Positions 32,673-39,116 of a stretch of DNA of 39,307 nt are shown in pieces. The stretch lies in the NCBI GenBank assembly GCA_910583895.1, contig CAJTYJ010000036.1, forward strand, positions 1-39,307, given 5' to 3'. The DNA is from an uncultured Lachnospiraceae bacterium. Lineage in GTDB: Bacteria; Bacillota; Clostridia; Lachnospirales; Lachnospiraceae. Positions within the stretch are counted from its first letter, which is position 1, and the number at the start of each line of letters is the position of its first letter. The notes beneath the pieces are model-generated. The model was not told where the DNA came from and made no database searches. It worked only from the letters and a program-made list of their open reading frames with translations. The translations under genes were made by a program, and so were the position numbers.

Positions 32673-33890
32673 CTGTCTGTGCCGGTCATCCTGAAATTCT
32701 TTACGACCGTATGTTTCCCGGTACTGATGCAGGGTCATGCCGGTACTTTTCTTAAAACGCATACCAAGGTGACTCTGAGAGGAAAAACCAAGGTAGCTGG
32801 CGATCTCGTTGTAGGAATAACGGGAATAGATCAGCATGTTCTTGACCAGCTTGAGTTTTTCCTGAAAAATATAGTTGCTGATGGTGATTCCTTCTGTCTT
32901 TCGGAAAAGCTCCGAGAGATAGTTGGGATTCAAATACAGCTCTTTTGCAATATCTGAGACGGAGATTTTACCATGGAGATGAGAAAAAATATAGTCTTTG
33001 CACAGACTGATATTTGAATTGGTGTTCCGGCATATCTCCGGCGCCGTCCGTTCCCTTTTGATTTCCTGCACCAGACAGGCATAATGGTATTCGGCCTGCC
33101 GGCCAAGAGAGAGGGCCGCTTCCGGCGAGATGGCTTCCTCGATCCGGTTGATATAACTGTCGCTGAAGGAGTAGGCGACCTCCGGCATGACGCCTCCTTC
33201 CATGGCTGCGCGGGAGGCCAGCGTGACCAGAATGATGCCCAGATTCTGGTTGTTGCGAAGGTGTGTTTTTGCCACCACACCAAGTTTTCCGATATAATCT
33301 TCCGCCCAGCTTTGCTTCAGCGCTTCCAGGTCGCCGTTTCTTATGGCGGCAACCTCCCGCACCTCCTGGTCATAAGGGTTGTGTCTGGACCCCTGTTCCT
33401 GATTTTCAAAAACGATCTTCACAAAATGTTCCTGTACGGTGTATTTGATCTGGTCATCCAGATAGTTGACGTCGGCTGCTTCTTCCATGGTCAGATTTTT
33501 CTTATGAAAAAGGTTGTGAAGGAGCAGGGCATCCCGGAGAAGATCAGCGCTTCCGCATGGATGAAGTAAGAGCAGAGCGTCCGAATGATAGCCGGCGCAG
33601 GAAATGCGGCGCCGGCAGGCATTGCCGAAGGTCAGAAGAACGGGCCCCAGGACAAGTAACCGCTCTCCGGCGGAGACAACGGCATAGGCAGCAGAGGCAT
33701 CATCCGAGACAAGAACCGGGTGTTCGGAAACGGCGAGGGAGAGCAGCTCCGAAAGCAGCGTCTCATTCAACCGGTCTTCCAGGTCGGCCCGCAGGCAGAT
33801 GCGCTTTTCCGGTCGGCCTTCCGGTGTGAGGACCCATACGGCGGTATGGAGATTGCGGGACAGATATTCCATGATACAGTCAATATTCAT
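32661..33890 (-). CDS. AraC family transcriptional regulator, large N-terminal domain
   Basis: 409 residues. The C-terminal 100 hold the AraC DNA-binding domain: ISVSDIAKELYLNPNYLSEL, FRKTEGITISNYIFQEKLKL and YSYNEIASYLGFSSQSHLGM followed by FKKSTGMTLHQYRETYGR. The N-terminal 300 residues are a largely alpha-helical sensor of the kind seen in Firmicute YesN-like AraC proteins, without membrane spans. AGGAGA lies 6 nt before the ATG. The regulated genes are not evident; no operon is attached. Confidence 0.88.
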   Translation of the reverse strand: MNIDCIMEYLSRNLHTAVWVLTPEGRPEKRICLRADLEDRLNETLLSELLSLAVSEHPVLVSDDASAAYAVVSAGERLLVLGPVLLTFGNACRRRISCAGYHSDALLLLHPCGSADLLRDALLLHNLFHKKNLTMEEAADVNYLDDQIKYTVQEHFVKIVFENQEQGSRHNPYDQEVREVAAIRNGDLEALKQSWAEDYIGKLGVVAKTHLRNNQNLGIILVTLASRAAMEGGVMPEVAYSFSDSYINRIEEAISPEAALSLGRQAEYHYACLVQEIKRERTAPEICRNTNSNISLCKDYIFSHLHGKISVSDIAKELYLNPNYLSELFRKTEGITISNYIFQEKLKLVKNMLIYSRYSYNEIASYLGFSSQSHLGMRFKKSTGMTLHQYRETYGRKEFQDDRHRQKKG

Positions 33891-33952
33891 GACTTTTCTC
33901 CTGTCTGTGGGCGCGGTGGGTAAAGATTATTTTTCTGATCAATCAGAATTGA

Positions 33953-34297
33953 TTATTTTTTGCTGCTGATCCAGTTTTCAAGTCTCCTTAACAATTCATG
34001 CTTCATCATATCCGAATTGCATTGTTCTATGAGTGCCTGGTATCGTTCCGTTTCTTCTGTCCTGCATACACTCTCTATACAATGTAAAAATGTCCATTCC
34101 ATTCCGGCCATATGGTCAGTTGGACAACATTTAATAAGAATTTCAGCTTCTTCCCATGTGACTGGCTTTTGGATGGAAGTGACTGCTTCCATCCATTCAT
34201 CCCATATCCGAAAGGCCTTTTTACTGGAAGGCTTACCGCTTTCAAAGCCTTCCGGCGGAGCTCCCAATTCCTGCACTTTCAAGACAGATTGCTGCAT
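33953..34297 (-). CDS. Hypothetical small acidic protein, last gene of the cassette array
   Basis: 114 residues: MQQSVLKVQELGAPPEGFES, a Trp-rich middle (FRIWDEWMEAV, KPVTWEEAEILIKCCPTDHM) and a helical end (LLRRLENWISSKK). AAGGAGG lies 8 nt before the ATG. No family recognised; size and setting resemble immunity proteins of polymorphic toxin systems. It is the leftmost gene of the minus-strand AT-rich array. Confidence 0.65.
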   Translation of the reverse strand: MQQSVLKVQELGAPPEGFESGKPSSKKAFRIWDEWMEAVTSIQKPVTWEEAEILIKCCPTDHMAGMEWTFLHCIESVCRTEETERYQALIEQCNSDMMKHELLRRLENWISSKK

Positions 34298-34312
34298 TTT
34301 ATTTTCCTCCTT

Positions 34313-34352
34313 ATAACGCTCGATTTTTGTTGCTTAACTTTTTGACAAATGA
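34313..34352 (-). repeat. Array boundary site, diverged
   Basis: ATAACGCTCGATTTTTG and GCTTAACTTTTTGAC recall the left (TTCCGATTTTT) and GCTTAACTTTG parts of the other boundary sites in the array. It lies between two cassette genes. Confidence 0.45.
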
Positions 34353-34386
34353 AAATTTATATTCCGTTCAAAAATTTATATGATAA

Positions 34387-34830
34387 TTAAAAGATAGTTT
34401 TTATATTAATTGTTTTTTCATCTCCTGTTTCCATTTGCATAGTTAATATATCATTTTCTAAGACAATATTCGTTATCCAGATACTTCCGTCCCTGTACCA
34501 TTCTTTCCATTGATTTGTGTTTTTTTCATATTCATATGGAGTATAAGGTGCTTTAAGCTGATAAATGATAACTCCACATCCAGCCATTATGCAATATTCT
34601 TCGGTTGGTGAAATGACCACTTTTTCAACATCACCATAAAAATCTCCAACAGGTACCATTTGATCTGATGATTTTATTTTTAATAATACCACTTCATATT
34701 CTTTATATATTTCGTAATGTACACTTTTGACTAACTTAACCATGCATAGTTCCCTGGATCTATCAATTGCTAATATTCTCCGTTGTATATCCTCATCCTC
34801 TTTATTATTTACAAATTTCAATTTTTTCAC
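34387..34830 (-). CDS. Hypothetical immunity-like protein, probable 5'-truncated cassette gene
   Basis: 147 residues from a GTG start: acidic N-terminal region, then ISPTEEYCIMAGCGVIIYQL and NQWKEWYRDGSIWITNIVLE in the C-terminal half, a beta-rich pattern seen in small immunity-type proteins. No family assigned. Unlike its neighbours it has no ribosome binding site; the GTG lies inside the recombination-like boundary sequence at 34820-34854. The original start may have been lost, or translation begins at an internal codon. Confidence 0.55.
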   Translation of the reverse strand: MKKLKFVNNKEDEDIQRRILAIDRSRELCMVKLVKSVHYEIYKEYEVVLLKIKSSDQMVPVGDFYGDVEKVVISPTEEYCIMAGCGVIIYQLKAPYTPYEYEKNTNQWKEWYRDGSIWITNIVLENDILTMQMETGDEKTINIKTIF

Positions 34831-34861
34831 AGCTTAACTTTGCTTAAACTGGAATTTGTAA
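34820..34861 (-). repeat. Array boundary site, copy identical over 35 bp to 38678-38712
   Basis: The core AGCTTAACTTTGCTTAAACT and its flanks are identical over 35 bp (34820-34854) to 38678-38712. On the minus strand it contains GTTAAGC, which fits the GTTRRRY core of integron attC sites. Confidence 0.7.
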
Positions 34862-34870
34862 TAGTAGTTT

Positions 34871-35500
34871 TTATTTTTCAAAAACTACAAAACCACATTC
34901 GTAAGGATGGTCGCAATACACGCTTTCTTGCTTATCCGTGTGGTATAACATACTTTTCAGTATAATTAGAAAATCTCCGCCACCCGACAGTATCATGTAT
35001 TCTGCCAGAAAAAACAGCAGCAGTTGATTTGCCATTACAGCAACTGCTGCAACTCCGCCTCCTAAAACGAATGCAGGCATAGCAACGCCCAGGAGATATT
35101 GCCATTTTTTCAGTGGATTTGAACAAGTGCAGTATGGAGAAAAACTACTCCAGATAATTCCAAAATCAATCGAATGAAAATGATTTTTTGCAAAAAGACT
35201 CCAGAAAATTCCATGTATTAACTCATGTAAAACAGATAGACATAAAATAAGCACAGGTAATGCTATAACAAATCCCCACGAAAGACAATCTAAATCAAAA
35301 CCATTCACATTATCGTATATCCAAAATGCGAAAGCCATAAATGGCAGCATAATTAAAAGACATAAATACTTTGCCTGTTGCGTATTGATAATTATATTTT
35401 TCATTTTATATCCTTTTTGCTGCATTTCAGAAGTGAATTTTTCGAAGCAGTCTTTACGTTTTAATTCCTTATCAGTTAATTTTCTTTTGCCTTTATCCAT
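34871..35500 (-). CDS. DUF3267 family putative zinc metalloprotease (membrane)
   Basis: 209 residues. A charged N-terminus (MDKGKRKLTDKELKRKDCFE) precedes hydrophobic segments at about 45-65, 75-95 and 140-170. The HExxH motif is in SVLHELIHGIFWSLF, followed by PLKKWQYLLGVAMPAFVLGG, as in the DUF3267 putative zincins. Members are membrane peptidase-like proteins of unknown substrate. GGAGG lies 8 nt before the ATG at 35500; longer frames run through the boundary site and are rejected. Confidence 0.78.
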   Translation of the reverse strand: MDKGKRKLTDKELKRKDCFEKFTSEMQQKGYKMKNIIINTQQAKYLCLLIMLPFMAFAFWIYDNVNGFDLDCLSWGFVIALPVLILCLSVLHELIHGIFWSLFAKNHFHSIDFGIIWSSFSPYCTCSNPLKKWQYLLGVAMPAFVLGGGVAAVAVMANQLLLFFLAEYMILSGGGDFLIILKSMLYHTDKQESVYCDHPYECGFVVFEK

Positions 35501-35512
35501 ACTTAATTCCTC

Positions 35513-35552
35513 CAAATTCCGATTTTTTCTTCGTTTCACTTTCCGGCAATTG
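35513..35552 (-). repeat. Array boundary site
   Basis: CAAATTCCGATTTTTTC at one end and CCGGCAATTG at the other form an imperfect inverted repeat, upstream of the DUF3267 ribosome binding site and directly after a cassette fragment. Confidence 0.6.
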
Positions 35553-35558
35553 TATCTT

Positions 35559-35660
35559 TTAACCGGATTCTTCTTCAAATTTTTCTTTTTCCCCTTCCAG
35601 GCTGACGGTGACTTCACCATGCCGTCTGCCTCCGCAATAAAACAAGACTTTGCCCGGGCC
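35559..35660 (-). pseudogene. Cassette remnant: 3' end of a lost gene
   Basis: An open 33-codon tail without start: GPGKVLFYCGGRRHGEVTVS, then a Glu/Lys-rich end and TAA. It begins exactly where the half boundary site CTGTTAACTGGAAGTTG (35660-35676) ends, suggesting loss of the 5' part by recombination at the site. I do not recognise the family. Confidence 0.5.
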
Positions 35661-35681
35661 TGTTAACTGGAAGTTGTATTA

Positions 35682-36155
35682 TCAAAAATGACAAAGCATA
35701 ATATACTCTTCCTCATTTTCATCTATAATTTCAAATCCTGTTTTTTGATACATTCTTACAGCATAGTTGGCTTTTTGTACTGAGAGTGACGCTTGTTTAT
35801 ACCCTCTGTCTTTCAGAATACGGAGCATTTCTTTCATCAAATCAGTACCTATTCCAAAGCCCCGGTAATCTTTATATAAAGAAACAGCAAAGGATGGAGT
35901 CTCGTTGTCTATATGTCCATAATCATTCATAATGCGTACCCAAACAGCACCAACAACCTTTTTATCAACTTCCGCAACCAAACTTATATCATCTTTTTTC
36001 TTACCAAAGTCGGTTATATATACCTGAAGCTCTGGCTGATTGATAATGGATTTGGGCGGTGCGGACATTCCCTCTGGCACAAAAACAGCTTCATACAAAA
36101 AATCTTGAAGCAGACTGACTTCTTCCTCTGATATTTTTCTGATTTTGTAATTCAT
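35682..36155 (-). CDS. GNAT family N-acetyltransferase
   Basis: 157 residues. MNYKIRKISEEEVSLLQDFL starts the fold; VVGAVWVRIMNDYGHIDNE, the acetyl-CoA loop YKDYRGFGIGTDLMKEML (Q/RxxGxG/A motif) and the C-terminal SVQKANYAVRMYQKTGFEII are typical. Substrate unknown. GGAG lies 6 nt before the ATG. GNAT genes are frequent cargo of cassette arrays; a boundary site lies on each side. Confidence 0.88.
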   Translation of the reverse strand: MNYKIRKISEEEVSLLQDFLYEAVFVPEGMSAPPKSIINQPELQVYITDFGKKKDDISLVAEVDKKVVGAVWVRIMNDYGHIDNETPSFAVSLYKDYRGFGIGTDLMKEMLRILKDRGYKQASLSVQKANYAVRMYQKTGFEIIDENEEEYIMLCHF

Positions 36156-36167
36156 AACTGTCTCCGG

Positions 36168-36216
36168 TAACTTCCGATTTTCCGTTTCCTGCATCTTCCC
36201 GACAAACCGGAATTTC
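36168..36216 (-). repeat. Array boundary site
   Basis: TAACTTCCGATTTTCCG at the left and AAACCGGAATTTC at the right form an imperfect inverted repeat of about 49 bp that touches the stop codon of the next gene. Confidence 0.68.
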
Positions 36217-36443
36217 TAAGCAAAATTATCGTCATGCCATGTTATGAATGTGGGCAGCTTATGATACTTTTCAAAATATTCAAGGGCTTCCATTACCTGT
36301 TCTGCGGGCAACACATAAGATAAAGGAAATGGGTCAAGCTCACCATTTATCAACCCACACATCGCCCGTTCATCATTTTCTGTTTCTTTTGAATAAACCG
36401 AGATTTCTTTATACTGACCGTTTTCCCAACTATCAATAATCAT
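36216..36443 (-). CDS. Small immunity-like protein (resembles the Imm1 C-terminus)
   Basis: 75 residues. MIIDSWENGQYKEISVYSKE is followed by NGELDPFPLSYVLPAEQVME and ALEYFEKYHKLPTFITWHDD. The pattern of a proline-rich turn, an amphipathic helix with ALEYF and a final W resembles the last part of Imm1-type immunity proteins, but it is shorter than a full Imm1. GGAGAG lies 8 nt before the ATG. Flanked by boundary sites on both sides. Confidence 0.6.
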   Translation of the reverse strand: MIIDSWENGQYKEISVYSKETENDERAMCGLINGELDPFPLSYVLPAEQVMEALEYFEKYHKLPTFITWHDDNFA

Positions 36444-36456
36444 AGCTATTTCTCTC

Positions 36457-36506
36457 CAAATTCCGATTTTTATGCCCGCTCCAATTCATTATTGAACTGG
36501 AATTTG
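36457..36506 (-). repeat. Array boundary site with perfect terminal inverted repeats
   Basis: CAAATTCC (36457-36464) and GGAATTTG (36499-36506) are perfect inverted repeats around an internal imperfect palindrome CCAATTCATTATTGAACTGG. The clearest example of the site. Confidence 0.78.
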
Positions 36507-36510
36507 CATG

Positions 36511-36640
36511 TTATTTGTATCCTTGATAAACAGATATTAAAATCAATGAAAAAATCATAGGTACACAAGCGTATCCTGCATTAACTTTTTCATCATTAAA
36601 AAGAACATATCCAGTCCCAGTAAATTCAATGGTTCCAGAG
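36511..36640 (-). pseudogene. Cassette remnant: C-terminus of a membrane protein
   Basis: Open frame without start or ribosome binding site: SGTIEFTGTGYVLFNDEKVN, then a hydrophobic segment (CVPMIFSLILISVYQGYK) and TAA next to the boundary site. It abuts the stop of the gene on its right. Family unknown. Confidence 0.4.
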
Positions 36641-36641
36641 G

Positions 36642-36917
36642 TTATAAGCCTTGTTCTAACATATCTAAAGTACCATAAATGCCTGAAAAATGATAAACGC
36701 CTTTCCATTTCGATAATACAGCCCATACAAGTTCATTACTTTCGTCATCACAAATCTCAGCAACGTAAGTTCCACAATATTTTAATATTCGACGTGGAGT
36801 TTCATTTTCTGAAAATTTAAATTTGGATAGTTTTATCTCCGAAACTATTTCACAATTATGTTTCTTTATAAATTCTAATTCTGCTTCGGAATATTTTGTA
36901 TCCAATACAAATTTCAT
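36642..36917 (-). CDS. Hypothetical 91-residue cassette protein
   Basis: MKFVLDTKYSEAELEFIKKH, then KLSKFKFSENETPRRILKYC and NELVWAVLSKWKGVYHFSGI, ending in TLDMLEQGL. A mixed alpha/beta small soluble protein without recognised family. GGAGG lies 5 nt before the ATG at 36917; a TTG upstream would put that site inside the gene. Confidence 0.65.
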   Translation of the reverse strand: MKFVLDTKYSEAELEFIKKHNCEIVSEIKLSKFKFSENETPRRILKYCGTYVAEICDDESNELVWAVLSKWKGVYHFSGIYGTLDMLEQGL

Positions 36918-36946
36918 AGTTGCCTCCAAAATTCTAATATTTCCTC

Positions 36947-36976
36947 AACTTAACTTTGTAATAAACATGAAGTTAG
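36947..36976 (-). repeat. Array boundary site, short form
   Basis: AACTTAACTTTG and GAAGTTAGCG give a 6-bp perfect inverted repeat (TAACTT/AAGTTA on the coding strand). GTTAAGT on the minus strand fits GTTRRRY. Confidence 0.55.
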
Positions 36977-37056
36977 CGTTTTCCTGTCTTAATAAATTCT
37001 ATCAGTTTTTCCACATCGTCAAAGTTATCATAATCACCAATAATTCCTCTTTTTTC
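36973..37056 (-). pseudogene. Cassette remnant: 27-codon tail of a lost gene
   Basis: EKRGIIGDYDNFDDVEKLIE followed by FIKTGKR and TAA, without start codon. The acidic helix is immunity-protein-like. It lies between two boundary sequences. Confidence 0.4.
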
Positions 37057-37081
37057 TCAGACTGGCTCTGTAATAAAAAAT

Positions 37082-37411
37082 TTAACATTTCAAATTAATT
37101 TGAAATTCAAAATCTTTTTCGCATTGAAGATGTTTCCCTATTTGTTCTACAAAATAATCTTCATTTTCCGGAGAGATTATTTTGGTTATCATTCTTAATA
37201 AATGTAATTCTTCGACAGATTCCTCTAATGTAATTTCCAATGTACTCCATCCATCTGCTACAGGCAAATATATTTCATTCAACATATCAGAAAAAAGTTC
37301 ATATCCGTTTATGTGCTGGTTCTTTGCCAATTGACCGGCTCGGCTTGAACAAAGCATTTTCTCCAACATGCCATACTGCTTACCGTTCAGACTTACTTGA
37401 TACGTTTTCAT
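37082..37411 (-). CDS. Hypothetical 109-residue cassette protein
   Basis: MKTYQVSLNGKQYGMLEKML, a middle with NGYELFSDMLNEIYLPVADG and an acidic helical end (ITLEESVEELHLLRMITKII). No recognised family. GGAGGG lies 8 nt before the ATG. Composition and size fit an immunity-type or other accessory cassette gene. Confidence 0.68.
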   Translation of the reverse strand: MKTYQVSLNGKQYGMLEKMLCSSRAGQLAKNQHINGYELFSDMLNEIYLPVADGWSTLEITLEESVEELHLLRMITKIISPENEDYFVEQIGKHLQCEKDFEFQINLKC

Positions 37412-37424
37412 GTATCGTTCCCTC

Positions 37425-37475
37425 CAAAATACTGATTTTCTTCCGTTTGACTTTATGGTAAAATCAGAAATAATC
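37425..37475 (-). repeat. Array boundary site
   Basis: CTGATTTT (37432-37439) and AAAATCAG (37460-37467) are perfect inverted repeats around CTTCCGTTTGACTTTATGG. The left half has the same layout (CTCCAAAATaCTGATTTT) as other sites. Confidence 0.58.
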
Positions 37476-37495
37476 TTAAATTGTTACTGTAAACG

Positions 37496-37645
37496 TTAAT
37501 CTGGTACATTTGCAATAAATTTTAATATGATTTTTGAAGTTTTGATATTTTCAGGTGAAATATTCAGGATGAAACTTTCGCCGATGGAATACCAATAGAT
37601 GAAAGTCTGTCCTGCAACCGTGATTTTCCGCAGTTTGTTTTTCAA
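37496..37645 (-). CDS. Short cassette protein, probably truncated
   Basis: 49 residues from a TTG with GGAGG 7 nt upstream: MKNKLRKITVAGQTFIYWYS, then ESFILNISPENIKTSKIILK and FIANVPD. The opening K-ITV-G-x-x-YWYS pattern recalls small beta-rich immunity-type proteins that are usually longer, so the stop may be premature. Family not certain. Confidence 0.5.
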   Translation of the reverse strand: MKNKLRKITVAGQTFIYWYSIGESFILNISPENIKTSKIILKFIANVPD

Positions 37646-37710
37646 GAAGACACCTCCATAAAATTCCGATTTTCTCCACTTCGCAAACATGAATCTGGCT
37701 GTCATAAATT

Positions 37711-38277
37711 TCAGGATTGATACAAATAACATCGTTTTACATGGTCATTCACAATTCCGACTGCCTGCATATAGGCATAGATAATCGTACTTCCTACAAA
37801 CTTAAAACCATATTTTTTTAAATCCTTACTGATTTTGTCGGAAAGAGGGGTTTTGGCAGGTAATTTGTCTTCAGACTCAAAATGGTTCTTAACCGGTTTG
37901 CCGCCCACATAAGACCATAGAAAGGAATCAAAACTGCCATATTCTTCCTGGATCTTTATAAATTGCTGCGCGTTCGTTACTGCTGACCTGATTTTTAATC
38001 GATTACGAATGATTTTCTCATTTTTCATCAGTTCCTCAATTTTTGCTTCGTCATAGCGTGCTATTTTTCTGCAGTCAAACTGGTCAAATGCTTCTCTGAA
38101 AGCCGCTCTTTTCTTTAAGATTGTCAGCCATGATAATCCGGCCTGCATCCCTTCAAGGATCAGCATCTCAAATAATTTATCATCATCATGGACGGGATTT
38201 CCCCATTCTTTATCATGATATTCTTTGTACAAGTCTGTTGTTGCCCACGCGCATCTTTCTATATTTTCGTTTTTCAT
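37711..38277 (-). CDS. tag: DNA-3-methyladenine glycosylase I
   Basis: 188 residues, full length. RCAWATTDLYKEYHDKEWG holds the first zinc ligands (Cys and His) and the conserved YHD-EWG; DDDKLFEMLILEGMQAGLSW is the helix-hairpin region with the catalytic Glu; the C-terminal VNDHVKRC supplies the last zinc ligands. It removes 3-methyladenine from alkylated DNA. AAAGGA lies 7 nt before the ATG at 38277. It is the only clear housekeeping-type enzyme among the array genes. Confidence 0.93.
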   Translation of the reverse strand: MKNENIERCAWATTDLYKEYHDKEWGNPVHDDDKLFEMLILEGMQAGLSWLTILKKRAAFREAFDQFDCRKIARYDEAKIEELMKNEKIIRNRLKIRSAVTNAQQFIKIQEEYGSFDSFLWSYVGGKPVKNHFESEDKLPAKTPLSDKISKDLKKYGFKFVGSTIIYAYMQAVGIVNDHVKRCYLYQS

Positions 38278-38327
38278 TCTGCATTCCTTTCTGGTTTCCG
38301 ATTTGTTTCTTCGTCTGACTTCCCGAT

Positions 38328-38651
38328 TCATGGACTTGTTTCACCTGACTCTGCGTCATCATTCAAATCCCAGCCATCCAGTTCTTTCCACTCAAAATCA
38401 TCTTTAAAATCATTATAACATTCTTCACAAATGCAGCCGGATAAGTCTTCAGGAACAAACCACCGCTGATGCGGAGTATCCTGCACCGGCTGGAAGCAAA
38501 ATTCACAACGTTTCAAATGAGGGGTATGCCTGCATAGTTCTTCACCATCCGTCGGATGGATTGCTGCTTTCTTCAAATGTTCCACATCATTTTGTAAACG
38601 CCAGTCATCTTTTTCAATCACAGTAGTATTTCTCCGTTTCGATTGCGACAT
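38328..38651 (-). CDS. Zinc-ribbon-like hypothetical protein
   Basis: 107 residues. The two CxxC pairs (CEFCFQPV and CICEEC, 26 residues apart) suggest a zinc ribbon; flanks are HTPHLKRC and YNDFKDDFEWKELDGWDLND. The acidic end is probably flexible. No function is recognised. The ribosome binding site (GAGG, 12 nt away) is distant. The 3' end runs through a diverged boundary site (GGTTTCCGATTTG at 38294). Confidence 0.68.
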   Translation of the reverse strand: MSQSKRRNTTVIEKDDWRLQNDVEHLKKAAIHPTDGEELCRHTPHLKRCEFCFQPVQDTPHQRWFVPEDLSGCICEECYNDFKDDFEWKELDGWDLNDDAESGETSP

Positions 38652-38677
38652 AGCGATCTTTTTCCTCGTCCCGTTTA

Positions 38678-38718
38678 AATTTTTTCACAGCTTAACTTTG
38701 CTTAAACTGGAAGTTAAC
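38678..38718 (-). repeat. Array boundary site, short form (35-bp identical partner of 34820-34854)
   Basis: GCTTAACTTTG and AAGTTAAC give a 7-bp perfect inverted repeat (TTAACTT/AAGTTAA). On the minus strand it reads GTTAACTTCC, a 12-nt spacer, then AAAGTTAAGC. Confidence 0.72.
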
Positions 38719-39028
38719 GTTCTCTTTTGGCTCTATCAACAAGTAATAAGATAAACATAACAAACCATACAAACCATGCAACCAAACAACCAATTCCCTG
38801 ATATTGAAGATCTATCATTATTCCCAGGACAAACGGTAACGACATAACGATCATTCTGTATCCGTAAGCCTTACACATGGTTTTTTCATCATATTTTTTA
38901 CGCTCATTTTCTGGCTTCATATTATAACCTGATAAGAAATTTGTAGCTTTCCCATCTGATTTATAAAACCATGTTCCAAACAAAAACATAATTACTGCCA
39001 TTATGAAATCGAAAATAACGTAAAACAT
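38714..39028 (-). CDS. DUF3784 family membrane protein
   Basis: 104 residues. One membrane span at about 5-22 (FDFIMAVIMFLFGTWFY), the hallmark FLSGYNMKPENERKKYDEKT and MCKAYGYRM, then two further hydrophobic segments (SLPFVLGIMIDLQ, GCLVAWFVWFVMFILLLV). DUF3784 proteins are common in Clostridia near immunity-type clusters, function unknown. AGGAGGGG precedes the ATG at 39028. First gene of the array, next to the candidate promoter. Confidence 0.82.
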   Translation of the reverse strand: MFYVIFDFIMAVIMFLFGTWFYKSDGKATNFLSGYNMKPENERKKYDEKTMCKAYGYRMIVMSLPFVLGIMIDLQYQGIGCLVAWFVWFVMFILLLVDRAKRER

Positions 39029-39049
39029 TCTTTTGCCCCTCCTGACTCT

Positions 39050-39100
39050 GTAACTTCCGATTTTTTGCTTTGTACAGCTCATCATTGAACTGGAATTTGT
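39050..39100 (-). repeat. Array boundary site at the promoter end
   Basis: TAACTTCCGATTTTTTG and TGAACTGGAATTTG form the same 50-bp layout as the site at 36457-36506, including the shared ATTGAACTGGAATTTG. Confidence 0.75.
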
Positions 39101-39110
39101 CATTGATTTC

Positions 39111-39116
39111 ATTATA
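39111..39116 (-). promoter_or_regulatory. Candidate -10 box driving the array
   Basis: On the minus strand TATAAT stands at 39111-39116, just outside the first boundary site. The -35 region is weak. A second candidate is an extended -10 (TGGTATTAT, 39181-39189). Between 39117 and the window end no gene is seen. Confidence 0.4.

Noticed and set aside
36511..36726. A 71-codon gene covering the whole minus-strand frame
   Set aside because: Its first part is antisense-free but overlaps the better-supported gene at 36642-36917 in another frame; only the tail up to 36640 is kept as a remnant.
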